A stretch of DNA of 64,000 nucleotides, taken from positions 186,001-250,000 of the forward strand of contig NZ_FNPH01000002.1 in NCBI RefSeq assembly GCF_900107255.1. Reading direction: 5' to 3'. The notes beneath the pieces were generated by a model. It had not been told where the DNA came from, searched no databases, and saw only the letters and a list, made by a program, of their open reading frames with translations. The stretch is from Micromonospora pattaloongensis. GTDB taxonomy: Bacteria > Actinomycetota > Actinomycetes > Mycobacteriales > Micromonosporaceae. Made by a program: the position numbers and the translations under genes. Positions 43,419 through 53,600 of this stretch are shown one piece after another (within the stretch, counting starts at the first letter, position 1; each line of letters starts with the position of its first letter).

Positions 43419-46400
43419 CTACCCGCCCATGAACTCTAGGCCGCCGATTGGCCGCTTGCCCCAGCTTCCAATCATTCCATTAACCCTGTTCAGCGCATTG
43501 CCGAACTGCCCAACAGAAAGTCCTGTTCCGCTGAGATCGACAACCACACCACCGCCATTCACTTGGGAATGCTTCTTGGCAATATTGGTAAGGATATTGT
43601 TGACGGATCCACTAGTTGGCGAATAGACGTCCCAGGCGACGCCGTCCACCAATAGATCACTTGTCATCCCTCCTGACCTAGTGCCGACCGGATCACGAAG
43701 AACAACATTACCGCCCCGGGCAGCCATGTGCTGTGCGGCCGCAATCTCAGACGCTGACGGATTCGCAGCCGATACCCGAAGGGATCCCAGATTCGGGCCG
43801 GCAATGAACTTGCCGCAGTTGTGCACGAGCACGGGCGTGCTGCCGGCGAGCACATAGTACGTGTGAATGTCGGCGACGTTGAGGTTGTAGACCTGCGCCG
43901 TCTGCGTCCAGCGGCCGATAGCCGTGATTTGCACGTACGTCCCGGCCGAGGTCTGCAGCCACTGGCCGGGCGCCAGCTCTGTGGCGTCCCGCCATTGGCC
44001 CAGCTCTGGCACCCAGAACGGGTGCTTGTCGGTCGCGATAACCGTGCCGGTGGCCTGACCGTCGTCACCGTCGTTGTCGGTGGTGATTTGGACGAGGTTC
44101 TTGGCACCCTTACCGACGATCGTGGCGGCTACAGGCTTCGCGTCGGTCTCGCCGGTGTTGGGGTCGGTGGCCAGGACTGTGTCGCCTACCTGGATTTCCT
44201 CGATCCGCTTGGTGGTGCCGTCGGCCATGACGACCGAGGTACCGGGCGCGAAACTGTTGTTGACACAGCCCCGCAGTCCGCCGGCGCCTCTGCCGCTCGC
44301 GGTCACACTAGAACGCATGCCGCTCATCGCCATCTGTCCCGCGGCTTTGAGCCCCATGCCGGACGTAACGGCGACGCCTGCACCGAAGGCCGCGGCACCG
44401 AGCAGGGCGCCACCGACTCCCATTACGCCGCCGATCACGCCGCCGCCAAGGGCTTCGAGAGCGAGTCCCCCCGCGCTTTCCTCGTCGGCGTCAAGTCCGT
44501 TGGTGACGAGGGAGCCGACGGCACCGCCGACGAATCCGCCGATCGCGGCGCACCCCACAGCGCCGACACCGAAGCTGCCGATCGTGCAGGCCGCGCCGAC
44601 GATGACGCCTGCCGCGATCCCGGCGACCATGCCAACCGTGCTGGCGTTACGGCACCAGAAGCTGGCCTGGCATTCGCGTTGTTTGCGGTCGGCTTCTTCG
44701 CGTGCCTGTTGCTGTGCGGCGACTTTCGCGGCGACCTGAGGTAGGAGTGCCTGAGTTTGCTGCAGGCCCGCCTTCATTTGCTCGGGGGTGACCCCGTCGT
44801 ATCGGGTCGTGGTGCCGTCGTAGTAGCACCCGCCTCCACCGCCCGGGCAGGGATCTTCGCCGGTCGGGTCGGCGTGGCTGATGGGGCTGTTGTAGCTGTA
44901 GGCGTAGGCGTTCCATTGTTGCGGGTCGGCCAGGTCCATGACGGGGTCGACGCTGATGAACCGGCCCAACAGCTGGTCGTACTGGCGAGCGCCGATGTTG
45001 GTCAGCCCGGTCGGGTCGATGTCGCCGCCGACGAATCCCTTGCCGTTGACCCATGTCGGGTTCTCGCCGCGGGGTCCGCCGTAGGGGGTCTGCCGGCGGA
45101 TGTCGACGGCCTGGGTGCCGGCATTGATGGCGGTCTGCTGGGTTCCCTGGTGATCGCCGTAAAGCCAGGTCAGGTCGGAGATCGCCGAGCCTGCCTTGCG
45201 GGAGGCACAGATGTTGCCGGCGAAGCTGTAGTACCGGGTCCCGGTGCTGACGCCGCCTTCGCGGCGGATCTCCTGCCCGGGCAGGTACAGCGTGGTACCG
45301 GTCAGGTCGCGACGAATGAGTCGGACACCATTGGTGTCGTAGATGTTGGTCTCGATGGTTTGTCCGCTGGCCGCGGTGACGGTGGCCAGCTTACCTTCGG
45401 CGTTCCACGCCAGCGTCTGGCTGTCGCTCTTGGTGGCGCAGTCGTTGGCCGTGGGGCCGGCCGGCCGGCAGGTCGTGTTACCCGCCTCGTCGTAGCCGTA
45501 TTTCGAGACGACGCTCGACTGCCCCGGAGCGGCGGTGTTCATTTCGGTGACGGCGTGCGGCCGTACGACGTTCGGTCCGCCGGTCGGGACCTTGTACGTG
45601 CGGGTGGTGTCGCCGCTGTCCGCGTGGCTGGTCTCGGTGAGCCGGTTGCCGGTGTTGTCGAAGGTCCAGTCGTGCCAGTAGCGTGCGGGTCCGCCCAGGT
45701 CGGCGACCGTCGGGGCGTTTTGGCACGTAACCCCGGCTTTGGGGGTCCAGGCGGTTTCCAACCGGCCGAGAACGTCGTGGCGGAAGCACTGGGTTTCCGC
45801 TTCGCCGACCTGGGGCGTCTCGGAGATCGAGGTGATGTTGCCGACGTGGTCGTAGGTGTAGTTGCGGTCGGAGACGGTGCCGGCGACGGTTTCCCGCTCG
45901 ACGGTGGTGCGGGTGATGCGGCGGGTGGCCTCATCCCGATAGACGGTGTCCTGGGTGTAGACGCCGCCGGGCATCTTGTAGATGGACCCGGAGCGCTCCC
46001 CGTAGGCGGTGTAGGAGGCGGTGGCCATGGTGCCGGTCGAGCCGGTGAGGCTGGTGTCGAGGCGGACCGGCATGCCCGTGGTGGCGTGGTAGTCGGTGGT
46101 CAGCTGTTCGGTGACCAGCCCGCCGCCGCTCGGGTATGAGATGGACGTCGGTGTGCCGGTGGCGGCGGCGTAGCCGTAGGCGTAGACGTAAGTGGCGCCC
46201 AGGCCGCTCTCTACGGTCGGAATGACGTAGTTGACGCCGGTCGGCTGGTAGCGGCCGTTGAAGTCACGTACCTGCCACCTGTAGGCGTTGGTCGAGCCGG
46301 CCGGTTCGTAGCGGATGGCCTGGGTCAGCTGGCCTTTGAAGCCGGTCTTGCCGCTGGAGAGGGAGTCGTACTTCCACTCCGCGCGAAGCGCCCCCGTGGC

Positions 46401-49400
46401 CGAATCGTCGCGCAGCGCCTTCTTGCGGCCCAGTTCGTCGTAGACGTACCACAGTGCCTCGCCGCGGGCGTCGACCGTCTTCTCCAACTCGTTGAACGCG
46501 TTGAAGTGGCTGGTCGTGACACCCTTGTCCGGGTCGGTGGTCCGCCAGAGCCGGCCCTTGACGTCATACTCGTTGAACCACTCGTTACCGCCCGGGTCGA
46601 CGGTCTTGACCAGCTGATCCTTGCGGTTGAAGACGTACTTGGTCTCCTGGTAGGCGCCGGCCACCCCGGCAGGCGTGGTGTGCTGCCGGAGGGCCGCCGT
46701 GCGGCCCTCGATGTCCGTCACCGTGGTGGTGGGCGTGCCACCCTCCGGCGGGGTGACCTTCGTGAGGTCACCTTCGTACGCGGTGACCGTCCGCCACTTC
46801 TCCACCAGGTTCGTGATCCCGTCGCCTGCCAGAAAGATGCCGGACGTAGGGCGGGACGCCTGGTCGAAAACCGTCTTGGAAACGGCGGGGACCGACCATT
46901 CCGGCTCCCACCACAACGTGCCGCTCGGCGCCCCGGGCTCGGCGTGCGCGCCGTAGCTCGTCGCAGCTCGCCCGAACTCGTCGTAGATCGTGTCGGTCAC
47001 GACGCGATCGCCGCTGCCACCCAACGAGAGCGACTGCGTCTGCCGCGGGCGCAGCAAAGCGTCGAGAATCTGGTACGACGTGACGTAGTTGCCGTCCGGG
47101 TTCAAGGTCTGCGACATGACGTACGGGTACCTGTCGCGGCCCGCGGCGAATGTGTACGAGTACTGCGCTGACGGTCTGGTCGGGTTGGCCTGACTGCTCC
47201 AGCCCAGCTGCCACACCTTGGCGACGCGGCCGAGGGCGTCGTACTGGACCTCTGACGTGACTCTGTCATTCGGGTCGGTGGCTTGGATGGTCGAACCCCA
47301 GTACGGGTTCACGTCCACGCTGGAAGTCCAGTTGAACGGTGCTGGACCCGTCGTAGCGACCTTGGTGACCGGGCCGCCGACCAGCGGCGTGTAGGCGGTC
47401 GAGGTGACGTTGCCCTTGATGTCGGTGGCGGTCCGCCGACGGCCGGTTGAGTCGTAGCTGGCCTGCGAGACCGTCTGCCAGACCGTTCCGGTACCCGCGG
47501 CCCAGTCCTTGAGCTGCTCGGTCTTCGTCACCGATCCGAACCTCGGCGCCGTGTCGACGCTGGTCGCGTTGTCGTAGTAGCTCCGCGCGTCGGAGATCAC
47601 GTCATCAGCGCTGCCGGGGTTGACGCCGCAGGCCAACGCCGTGGTCGTGGTCTGCTTGACCGTCTGGGTGAGGTTCTTGGTCAGGTTTCGGTTGTAGCTG
47701 TAGGTGACGCACTTCTCGTCACCCGTCTTGCTGAGGTCGCCATCGTCCTGCGACCACTTGACCGTGCCGTAGGTGTGGTCGAGGTCCTTGGTGCCCCGCG
47801 AGGTCCGCCAACCCCGAGCACCGTCGACGCCCAGCGCGGTCGAGGTGTAGGTCGTCTGGGTGTTGACGAAGCGGGACTCCACCACGTCGCCGTTGATGGT
47901 CCGGCTGGCGGTCGGGTTCGAGCGCCACGGCACGTTCACCGTCTTGGACACGGGCTTGGTGGCGACACCGTTGTAGACGACTTGTTCGCGTACCTGGCCG
48001 GCGAACTGGTCGTGGTCGTAGACGGTCTCCGACCCGAGCGACGCGGGCACCGTCACGTTACGGGTACCGTCCGACGGGCTGGCCTTGTCCCCGTGCATGC
48101 CCCGCATGAAGGTGGTAATCGCCAGCGTCCGGGCCGCGGGGTCGTCGCCTACCCGCGTCTCGACCCGGGCGTACCCACGCCACTGATTCCACGTCTTACG
48201 ATCCGGCTTCGACAGACCGTCGTCGTCGGCGTAGTGCCACGCCGGCGAGCCCACGTACGTGTACCAGGTGTGCTTGGCCGGAGCCTGATGCCCGTCGGTC
48301 AGCTGCACGTCGTTTTCGACCACATGCTCGACGCGGTGTTTGTGCCACCATTCGGTGATCAGCGCTTTGCCGGTCGGGTCCTGCGGGTCGGGCACCCGCA
48401 CCGGGTAACACCGCCTGGTATTGGTGTGCGGCTGCAGATCCTCCACGATCGCCTCGGTGCACTCCGGCTGCGCGTAATCCACCTTGATACGCGCGCCGGT
48501 CTCCGTGACGATGCTGGAAATCCGCAGCCAGTTGTCCGTCGTGCCGTGCTCGGTCAACACCCGGTTCGGCAGCGACTCGGCCTCGAACGTCACGGGTGGC
48601 AGGTTGACGGTGCCGCCGACCAGCCCCGCGTGGTCAATCTTGTCGAGCCACAGGCCGGTATGCGTCGAATCCGCCGTCGCGGAGAACGTGTGCGACAACG
48701 TCCACGACTCCACGTTCTGCCACGCCGGCGTCGACTTGGTGGTGTCCCACACCCGCGTCGTGATCTTCTTCAGCCGCTTCGTGGTCCAGAACGTCGGCTG
48801 GTACTGCTGCGGACATGACGTCGCCGACGCCTTGCACTCCTGATCCCACGGCGTGTCCTTCCAACTGTCAGCGACCGGGTCCGACTCGGTGCCACAGTTC
48901 GAAAAACAGCGCATGTCCGTCTCGAACAGCACCTGCGCGTACGGCGACACGCTGCGCTCGCTCACCCCGTGAGCCTCGACCGTCCGGTCGTAGGTACCGT
49001 AGTCGATCCGGGTCAGGTACCCCGCCCGGTCGTACGTCACGTCATCGGAGTCGGTGTCGTTGCGGGCGTACTTGTTGGTCTCCTTGCCGTACCACAGCGA
49101 CATCGTGTTGCCGTGTACGTCCACGACGTAGTCGAGATTCCACCGCCACGCCTGCTCGCAGTCGGAGCCCGTAAAGGTGGTCTTCCGACACGGCTCACCG
49201 CTGTGGTTGCCGAAAACCGGCACGGTCAACGTGGAGTTGGTCTTCGCGGAGTGGCCCGGCAGGCTGTGCAGGCCGAAGAAGTACTGAGTGCCGTCGGTCG
49301 TCGTCACCTTCCAGTACTCGCCCACGTCGCCGTAGGCCGGGTCACCGGCATCACCGTTGGACGCGCCGGTCAGCTTCTCGATCTTCGACCCGTCCTCCGC

Positions 49401-50540
49401 ACGCGAATGCCAGCCCTTACCCGCCTGGAAGATGAGCTCCCCGCCGCGGCCGTTCAGGCTCATCGTCGCGTTGTCCGACCGCCAGCACTGATCGCCGCTG
49501 TCCTCGGTGTTGTTCGCGCCGGTCTTCATGTCCTCGGCACACGGCACGTATCGGCGCTCGATGAACCCGGGCGAATAGTCGAACCCCTCGCCGATCCACG
49601 ACGGCTGGTTATTGGTCACCTCCGAACGACCGTCGACCGCTGAGGACGAGTACGACAACGCGATCGATGGCGCCGGGCCGGTCGCGGGCGGAATGCGCAA
49701 CGGGTAGCTCCACGAGAAGTCTCCGGAGCTGCCGCCCGCCGACCAGGTCGACGACGGAGCGAGGCCGGTCGCGGCGAAATCACCGCTCTTGCCTGACCCG
49801 CCCGCCGCGAGCACCACGAACGAACCCGGCTGCGCGGCGGTCGAGGACGACGAACGGCCCACGGTGACTTGCGCAGACGCCACACCCGCTGCGACATCGT
49901 TGGACGTGCGCAACGGCACCGACCGGCAGCCTGGCCTGTCGGGCGTGGAGAGCGCACATTCGGGCACCTGCCACAGCCGCAGTCGCTCCGCCCACGAACC
50001 GCCGCCCGCATACCGGAATGCGTTGTAGTCCACGGACACCGTCGCGGCTCCCGCTGGCGCATCCTGGGGCGCGGTCACCTTCAGCATCAGGCCATCACGC
50101 CACGCCTGCGGCACGGTCGTCCGGTCGATGACCTGGACATCAACCCTCGACAGCTGCTCGCCGGCCTTCCCAGCGCCCCGGTTGACCCAGACGGGCAGGT
50201 CGCCTGCGCGCACCCCCCGGGCAGCAGCGGTGCGGGCAGCGGCCGCACTCAGCTCGACCCGCGCGGTCGCCGCTTTCGGCCATGCCGGCGTCGGTGCCGG
50301 AACATGCTTCACCCGGTTTTGCGCCCATGCCTTCCCCGTCACCGGGCCGCCATGACCGTCGAGCCTTTCCACCGGCGGCTTCGTGGGCTTCGCGGGCGGC
50401 GTCGCCTGTGCCGGGACACCCGGCAGCAGCGACACGAAAAGCGACACGGTCACCGCTCCGACGAGCACCGGGCGCCGCCCGCCCACGCCGATAAGACGCC
50501 GACGGGCCCGCCGCGATCCGCGCACAGACACTGCAGACAT
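43419..50540 (-). CDS. Rhs/YD-repeat polymorphic toxin with HINT and CdiA-type tRNase-like C-terminus
   Basis: This 2373-aa exported protein starts with a signal peptide (GRRPVLVGAVTVSLFVSLLP, cleavage after QA). A beta-rich N-terminal region follows (GDFSWSYPLRIPPATGPAPS, SIALSYSSSAVDGRS) and then many YD repeats (YDALGRVAKVW, YDVKGRLWRTTDPDKGVTT, YDEAGNTTC). The Rhs core end is ARQYDQLLGRFISVDPVMD. Next come a Gly/Ala-rich hydrophobic stretch, a HINT domain (bases 43818-44267, CVNNSFAPGTSV to TPVLVHN), and a 132-aa toxin (43419-43817) with SEIAAAQHMAARGGNVVLRD, GTRSGGMTSDLLVDGVAWDV, VVVDLSGTGL. The toxin resembles the CdiA C-terminal tRNase family. AAGGATCACC precedes the ATG at 50540; the frame is open to 50609. 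Confidence 0.85.
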   Translation of the reverse strand: MSAVSVRGSRRARRRLIGVGGRRPVLVGAVTVSLFVSLLPGVPAQATPPAKPTKPPVERLDGHGGPVTGKAWAQNRVKHVPAPTPAWPKAATARVELSAAAARTAAARGVRAGDLPVWVNRGAGKAGEQLSRVDVQVIDRTTVPQAWRDGLMLKVTAPQDAPAGAATVSVDYNAFRYAGGGSWAERLRLWQVPECALSTPDRPGCRSVPLRTSNDVAAGVASAQVTVGRSSSSTAAQPGSFVVLAAGGSGKSGDFAATGLAPSSTWSAGGSSGDFSWSYPLRIPPATGPAPSIALSYSSSAVDGRSEVTNNQPSWIGEGFDYSPGFIERRYVPCAEDMKTGANNTEDSGDQCWRSDNATMSLNGRGGELIFQAGKGWHSRAEDGSKIEKLTGASNGDAGDPAYGDVGEYWKVTTTDGTQYFFGLHSLPGHSAKTNSTLTVPVFGNHSGEPCRKTTFTGSDCEQAWRWNLDYVVDVHGNTMSLWYGKETNKYARNDTDSDDVTYDRAGYLTRIDYGTYDRTVEAHGVSERSVSPYAQVLFETDMRCFSNCGTESDPVADSWKDTPWDQECKASATSCPQQYQPTFWTTKRLKKITTRVWDTTKSTPAWQNVESWTLSHTFSATADSTHTGLWLDKIDHAGLVGGTVNLPPVTFEAESLPNRVLTEHGTTDNWLRISSIVTETGARIKVDYAQPECTEAIVEDLQPHTNTRRCYPVRVPDPQDPTGKALITEWWHKHRVEHVVENDVQLTDGHQAPAKHTWYTYVGSPAWHYADDDGLSKPDRKTWNQWRGYARVETRVGDDPAARTLAITTFMRGMHGDKASPSDGTRNVTVPASLGSETVYDHDQFAGQVREQVVYNGVATKPVSKTVNVPWRSNPTASRTINGDVVESRFVNTQTTYTSTALGVDGARGWRTSRGTKDLDHTYGTVKWSQDDGDLSKTGDEKCVTYSYNRNLTKNLTQTVKQTTTTALACGVNPGSADDVISDARSYYDNATSVDTAPRFGSVTKTEQLKDWAAGTGTVWQTVSQASYDSTGRRRTATDIKGNVTSTAYTPLVGGPVTKVATTGPAPFNWTSSVDVNPYWGSTIQATDPNDRVTSEVQYDALGRVAKVWQLGWSSQANPTRPSAQYSYTFAAGRDRYPYVMSQTLNPDGNYVTSYQILDALLRPRQTQSLSLGGSGDRVVTDTIYDEFGRAATSYGAHAEPGAPSGTLWWEPEWSVPAVSKTVFDQASRPTSGIFLAGDGITNLVEKWRTVTAYEGDLTKVTPPEGGTPTTTVTDIEGRTAALRQHTTPAGVAGAYQETKYVFNRKDQLVKTVDPGGNEWFNEYDVKGRLWRTTDPDKGVTTSHFNAFNELEKTVDARGEALWYVYDELGRKKALRDDSATGALRAEWKYDSLSSGKTGFKGQLTQAIRYEPAGSTNAYRWQVRDFNGRYQPTGVNYVIPTVESGLGATYVYAYGYAAATGTPTSISYPSGGGLVTEQLTTDYHATTGMPVRLDTSLTGSTGTMATASYTAYGERSGSIYKMPGGVYTQDTVYRDEATRRITRTTVERETVAGTVSDRNYTYDHVGNITSISETPQVGEAETQCFRHDVLGRLETAWTPKAGVTCQNAPTVADLGGPARYWHDWTFDNTGNRLTETSHADSGDTTRTYKVPTGGPNVVRPHAVTEMNTAAPGQSSVVSKYGYDEAGNTTCRPAGPTANDCATKSDSQTLAWNAEGKLATVTAASGQTIETNIYDTNGVRLIRRDLTGTTLYLPGQEIRREGGVSTGTRYYSFAGNICASRKAGSAISDLTWLYGDHQGTQQTAINAGTQAVDIRRQTPYGGPRGENPTWVNGKGFVGGDIDPTGLTNIGARQYDQLLGRFISVDPVMDLADPQQWNAYAYSYNSPISHADPTGEDPCPGGGGGCYYDGTTTRYDGVTPEQMKAGLQQTQALLPQVAAKVAAQQQAREEADRKQRECQASFWCRNASTVGMVAGIAAGVIVGAACTIGSFGVGAVGCAAIGGFVGGAVGSLVTNGLDADEESAGGLALEALGGGVIGGVMGVGGALLGAAAFGAGVAVTSGMGLKAAGQMAMSGMRSSVTASGRGAGGLRGCVNNSFAPGTSVVMADGTTKRIEEIQVGDTVLATDPNTGETDAKPVAATIVGKGAKNLVQITTDNDGDDGQATGTVIATDKHPFWVPELGQWRDATELAPGQWLQTSAGTYVQITAIGRWTQTAQVYNLNVADIHTYYVLAGSTPVLVHNCGKFIAGPNLGSLRVSAANPSASEIAAAQHMAARGGNVVLRDPVGTRSGGMTSDLLVDGVAWDVYSPTSGSVNNILTNIAKKHSQVNGGGVVVDLSGTGLSVGQFGNALNRVNGMIGSWGKRPIGGLEFMGG

Positions 50541-50593
50541 CAGGTGATCCTTTCCAGGAGCGACAACCGCTACGACATCCGAACGAACGAAGG

Positions 50594-50610
50594 GGTGACC
50601 CGGGGTCACC
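50594..50610. promoter_or_regulatory. 17-bp near-perfect palindrome before the Rhs gene
   Basis: GGTGACCC-G-GGGTCACC lies 54 bp upstream of the Rhs start. The one-base centre disfavours a hairpin and favours an operator for a dimeric regulator. It is not matched to a known regulon. Confidence 0.4.
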
Positions 50611-50637
50611 GGAGGGGACCGGGCCGCTCCTGACTAC

Positions 50638-50653
50638 CGCGGCAGGTGCCGCG
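50638..50653 (-). terminator. short hairpin between the LamG and Rhs genes
   Basis: CGCGGCA-GG-TGCCGCG forms a 7-bp stem with a 2-base loop, 30 bp after the LamG gene stop on the minus strand. It may weakly separate LamG and Rhs transcription. Confidence 0.35.
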
Positions 50654-50682
50654 CCAGGCAGTGTTAGACGTTCCAGGACTGG

Positions 50683-53600
50683 TCACCGGCGCCACACGAC
50701 CTGACCACCGGTATCGAGCAGGACGAGGTCGCCGTCGTCACGCAAAACGAGCTTGTCCACCGCGGTGCCTGCCGTACCGGTGGACCACAGAGCGGTGCCG
50801 TCGCCGCTGCGCACGACAAGGTTGCCGTCGGCCTGGAATGCAAGGTGCGCCCCGGGATGGCCGCCCGTTGCGGTCTGCCACATCGGCAGGCCGCCCTGGG
50901 AGAGCACCAGGTCGCCGTCCTCCTGCATCTCCAAGCGGTAGTTACCGGTGTCGGAGCGCAGGTACTGCCTCTCTGTCAAGATCTCCCCGCGGGGCAACGT
51001 ATTGGTGCCCGTTTCCGGCGGAACCTGCAGGTTGTACAGCTCGAACATCGACGTGTCGCTCATCGCACCCTGGAACACCGCGACGTCGTCGATCGCGCCG
51101 ATCCACTGGTCCATTAGCTGGTCGCGCGACAGCGTCCGGCCGACCAGCAGCGGTCCGGATGACGGCATCGGGGTGAATGACACCGGCTTCGCTCCTTCGA
51201 GCAGGCCGTTCACGTAGATGCGCAACTGCTTACGGCCGGCGTCGTACACGCCCGCGAGATGCGTCCACACTCCTTCTGTGGCCGCAGACTCCGAGGTGAC
51301 CCCCGCCGTCGCGGTGTTCGAGACGTCTTCGTCGCTGACTACGAACTCCCACTTGGCAAGTGCGGGGTTGTATCTCAGCCAGCTCGCGCTCTCATGCACC
51401 CCGCGCTGTGATACCGCCGTGCGCATCCCACCCAGGTCGTTGAGCAACACCCACGCCGATATCGTGAACGAGTCGTCGGTACGCAGCACCGGCCGGTCCT
51501 GCCACTGCGTGAACTCGTTGCCGTCACCGTCAGGCCCGGTGATGCCCGTCTTGACCGCGCTTCGGCCATACTCCCGGGTGGCTTCGGTGTTGCCCTCATC
51601 GGGAAAGTAGTGGTCATCGATCCACAGACCCGTGTCGTTGATCGAATGCCCCGCATCCACCGCTGAGCCTCGGGTCAACGCCAGCCATCGCTCCCATGCC
51701 GTCACGGTGTCCGGAGCTTCGCAGTTGTCCCGCAGATCAGCGATACGGCACTCGACGGCTCCGTCGAAATTCCACTGCCCCACCTGGATCGGCGTCAAGA
51801 TGCCGGGCTCGTTGAACCCACCCGACAGCTCGTCAGAGCCCAACTGCCCGATGAAATCCTGGCCCACCAGCACCCGGTTGAATACCTGGACACCCGCGAT
51901 CGAGCCACTCCACCAATTCTCGGCCGCGCCGAATCCGAACCCGCGTCCCACGACGAACTTGCCCGATGCCGCCCATGGCGAGACGCTGCGATCGGCCTCC
52001 GCAACTCGCACGCCATTGACGTACAAGCGAACCCTTTGCTCCGCTGCGTCGTACACCCCAGCCACATGAGTCCACTTGCCGACGTCCGCCGACGTGATCG
52101 CCACCGTTGATACCGCCGCCCGTGAGGCACTCGACTGGGCGGACGTGTCCTTCAGGAGGAAAGACCAGTACGGCGTCAAGGGGCTGCCCATCCGGCGCAC
52201 GCCGAAGTCGAACCCTGCCGCGTCGGTCCCCTCCTGCACGGCGATCTTCGCGTCCGTGGTCGGTACCGCGTTGAGGCGCACCCACGCGGCGACGCTGAAC
52301 GACCCGGTGGTGGCCACCACGCTCGCTGCGGTGGTCGCGGCCGACGAACTGCCATTGAACGTGGCGGTCTGCCCTCCAACCAAGCGCACATCGCCTGGCC
52401 AGGTCACGTTCGATGCGGTCAGCGGGGAATTGGTCGGCGAGGACTGCTTGTCCGCCAGAGCCCCAGCTTGATTGATGCCGGGATAGGTTTCCAACCCCCA
52501 CGTCGCCACCGGCGGCGCGGTACGCCCAACCATGAACTCGACCGACCCGTTGCCCTCGTTCAGGGTGGCATCGACGGCCTTCACCAGCAGTACGTTGCGA
52601 CCGAAGCTCGCCGCGGTCACGTCAACCTCGGCGTACTTCGGGTTCGTCCCCTGGGCCGTCACCTCCCTGGTAGCGGCATCCCAGCCGTACTTGAACTTGG
52701 TGACGTCCGTGTCGGTCGATTCGAACCGGACCCTGCCCTTCATACCCGGCCCGGCCGGCACCGTCACCATGCTCGCCGACACCCGCGGAACCGACGTATC
52801 CGCCCTGAACTGGCACCACGCCGACCACGAGCCGGTCAGGGAATAGGGCGCCTTGTCGGTAGCCCTGGCACGGAATGCATACGTTGGCCCGTTCACGATC
52901 GACACCGCAGCGCTGCTGGCCCGGGTATTCGGTGCAACCCCGGCCTTATTCGGTGGCGGGGTTCTACGCGTCGGCGAGGTGTCGGTCACCGCGCCCATGC
53001 CACCGGTCGGGACCTGAATCCACTCGAACGCACCCGTCAACGAGTCAGCCTTGTCGGCGTCGGTGAACACCGCCGAGAACGTCGGGCTCAGCGTGCCGAT
53101 CGTCAGCACACCCGAGGCCGGACACGCCACACCCGCAACCTGTAGTCCGTTAGGAGCCCCCGGCTTTGTGTCGTAGTCCACGACAAACTTCGCGCCGTTG
53201 GGGTGGAACTTCTTCCACCGGTCCTGCGTCGACTCCCCCGACCCATCCGACGCGCGCGCCGTGAAACCCACCGTGAACGTGTTCCAGTTCTCGGTCGCGG
53301 CGGACTGCACCTGGCTGGTCACCACCGAGCCCGAGAAGTTCATGATCATGTCCGGTTGGATAGAGGTGCATCCACCGGCTTCGTTCGCGTGGCCAGTCGC
53401 GGTGTCCAGGAGCTTCTTCAAGGCCATGGTCGACCAGCTGGCCTTCATCGTGGCGTTGATGGCCGGCGTGGAATACATCGACGTGACCGTGTTCCCGCAC
53501 GACCACGAGTGGTCAAGGTTCATCTGCACATAAGCGGACTCGATGTGCTTCCCCTTCAGCGACACCCCGTTGGCCGTCGTCGGGAACTCGAAGAACGATC

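Noticed and set aside
43821-46139. Two long plus-strand open frames opposite the Rhs gene
   Set aside because: Repeat-derived shadows of YD repeats; no ribosome-binding site, no family resemblance.
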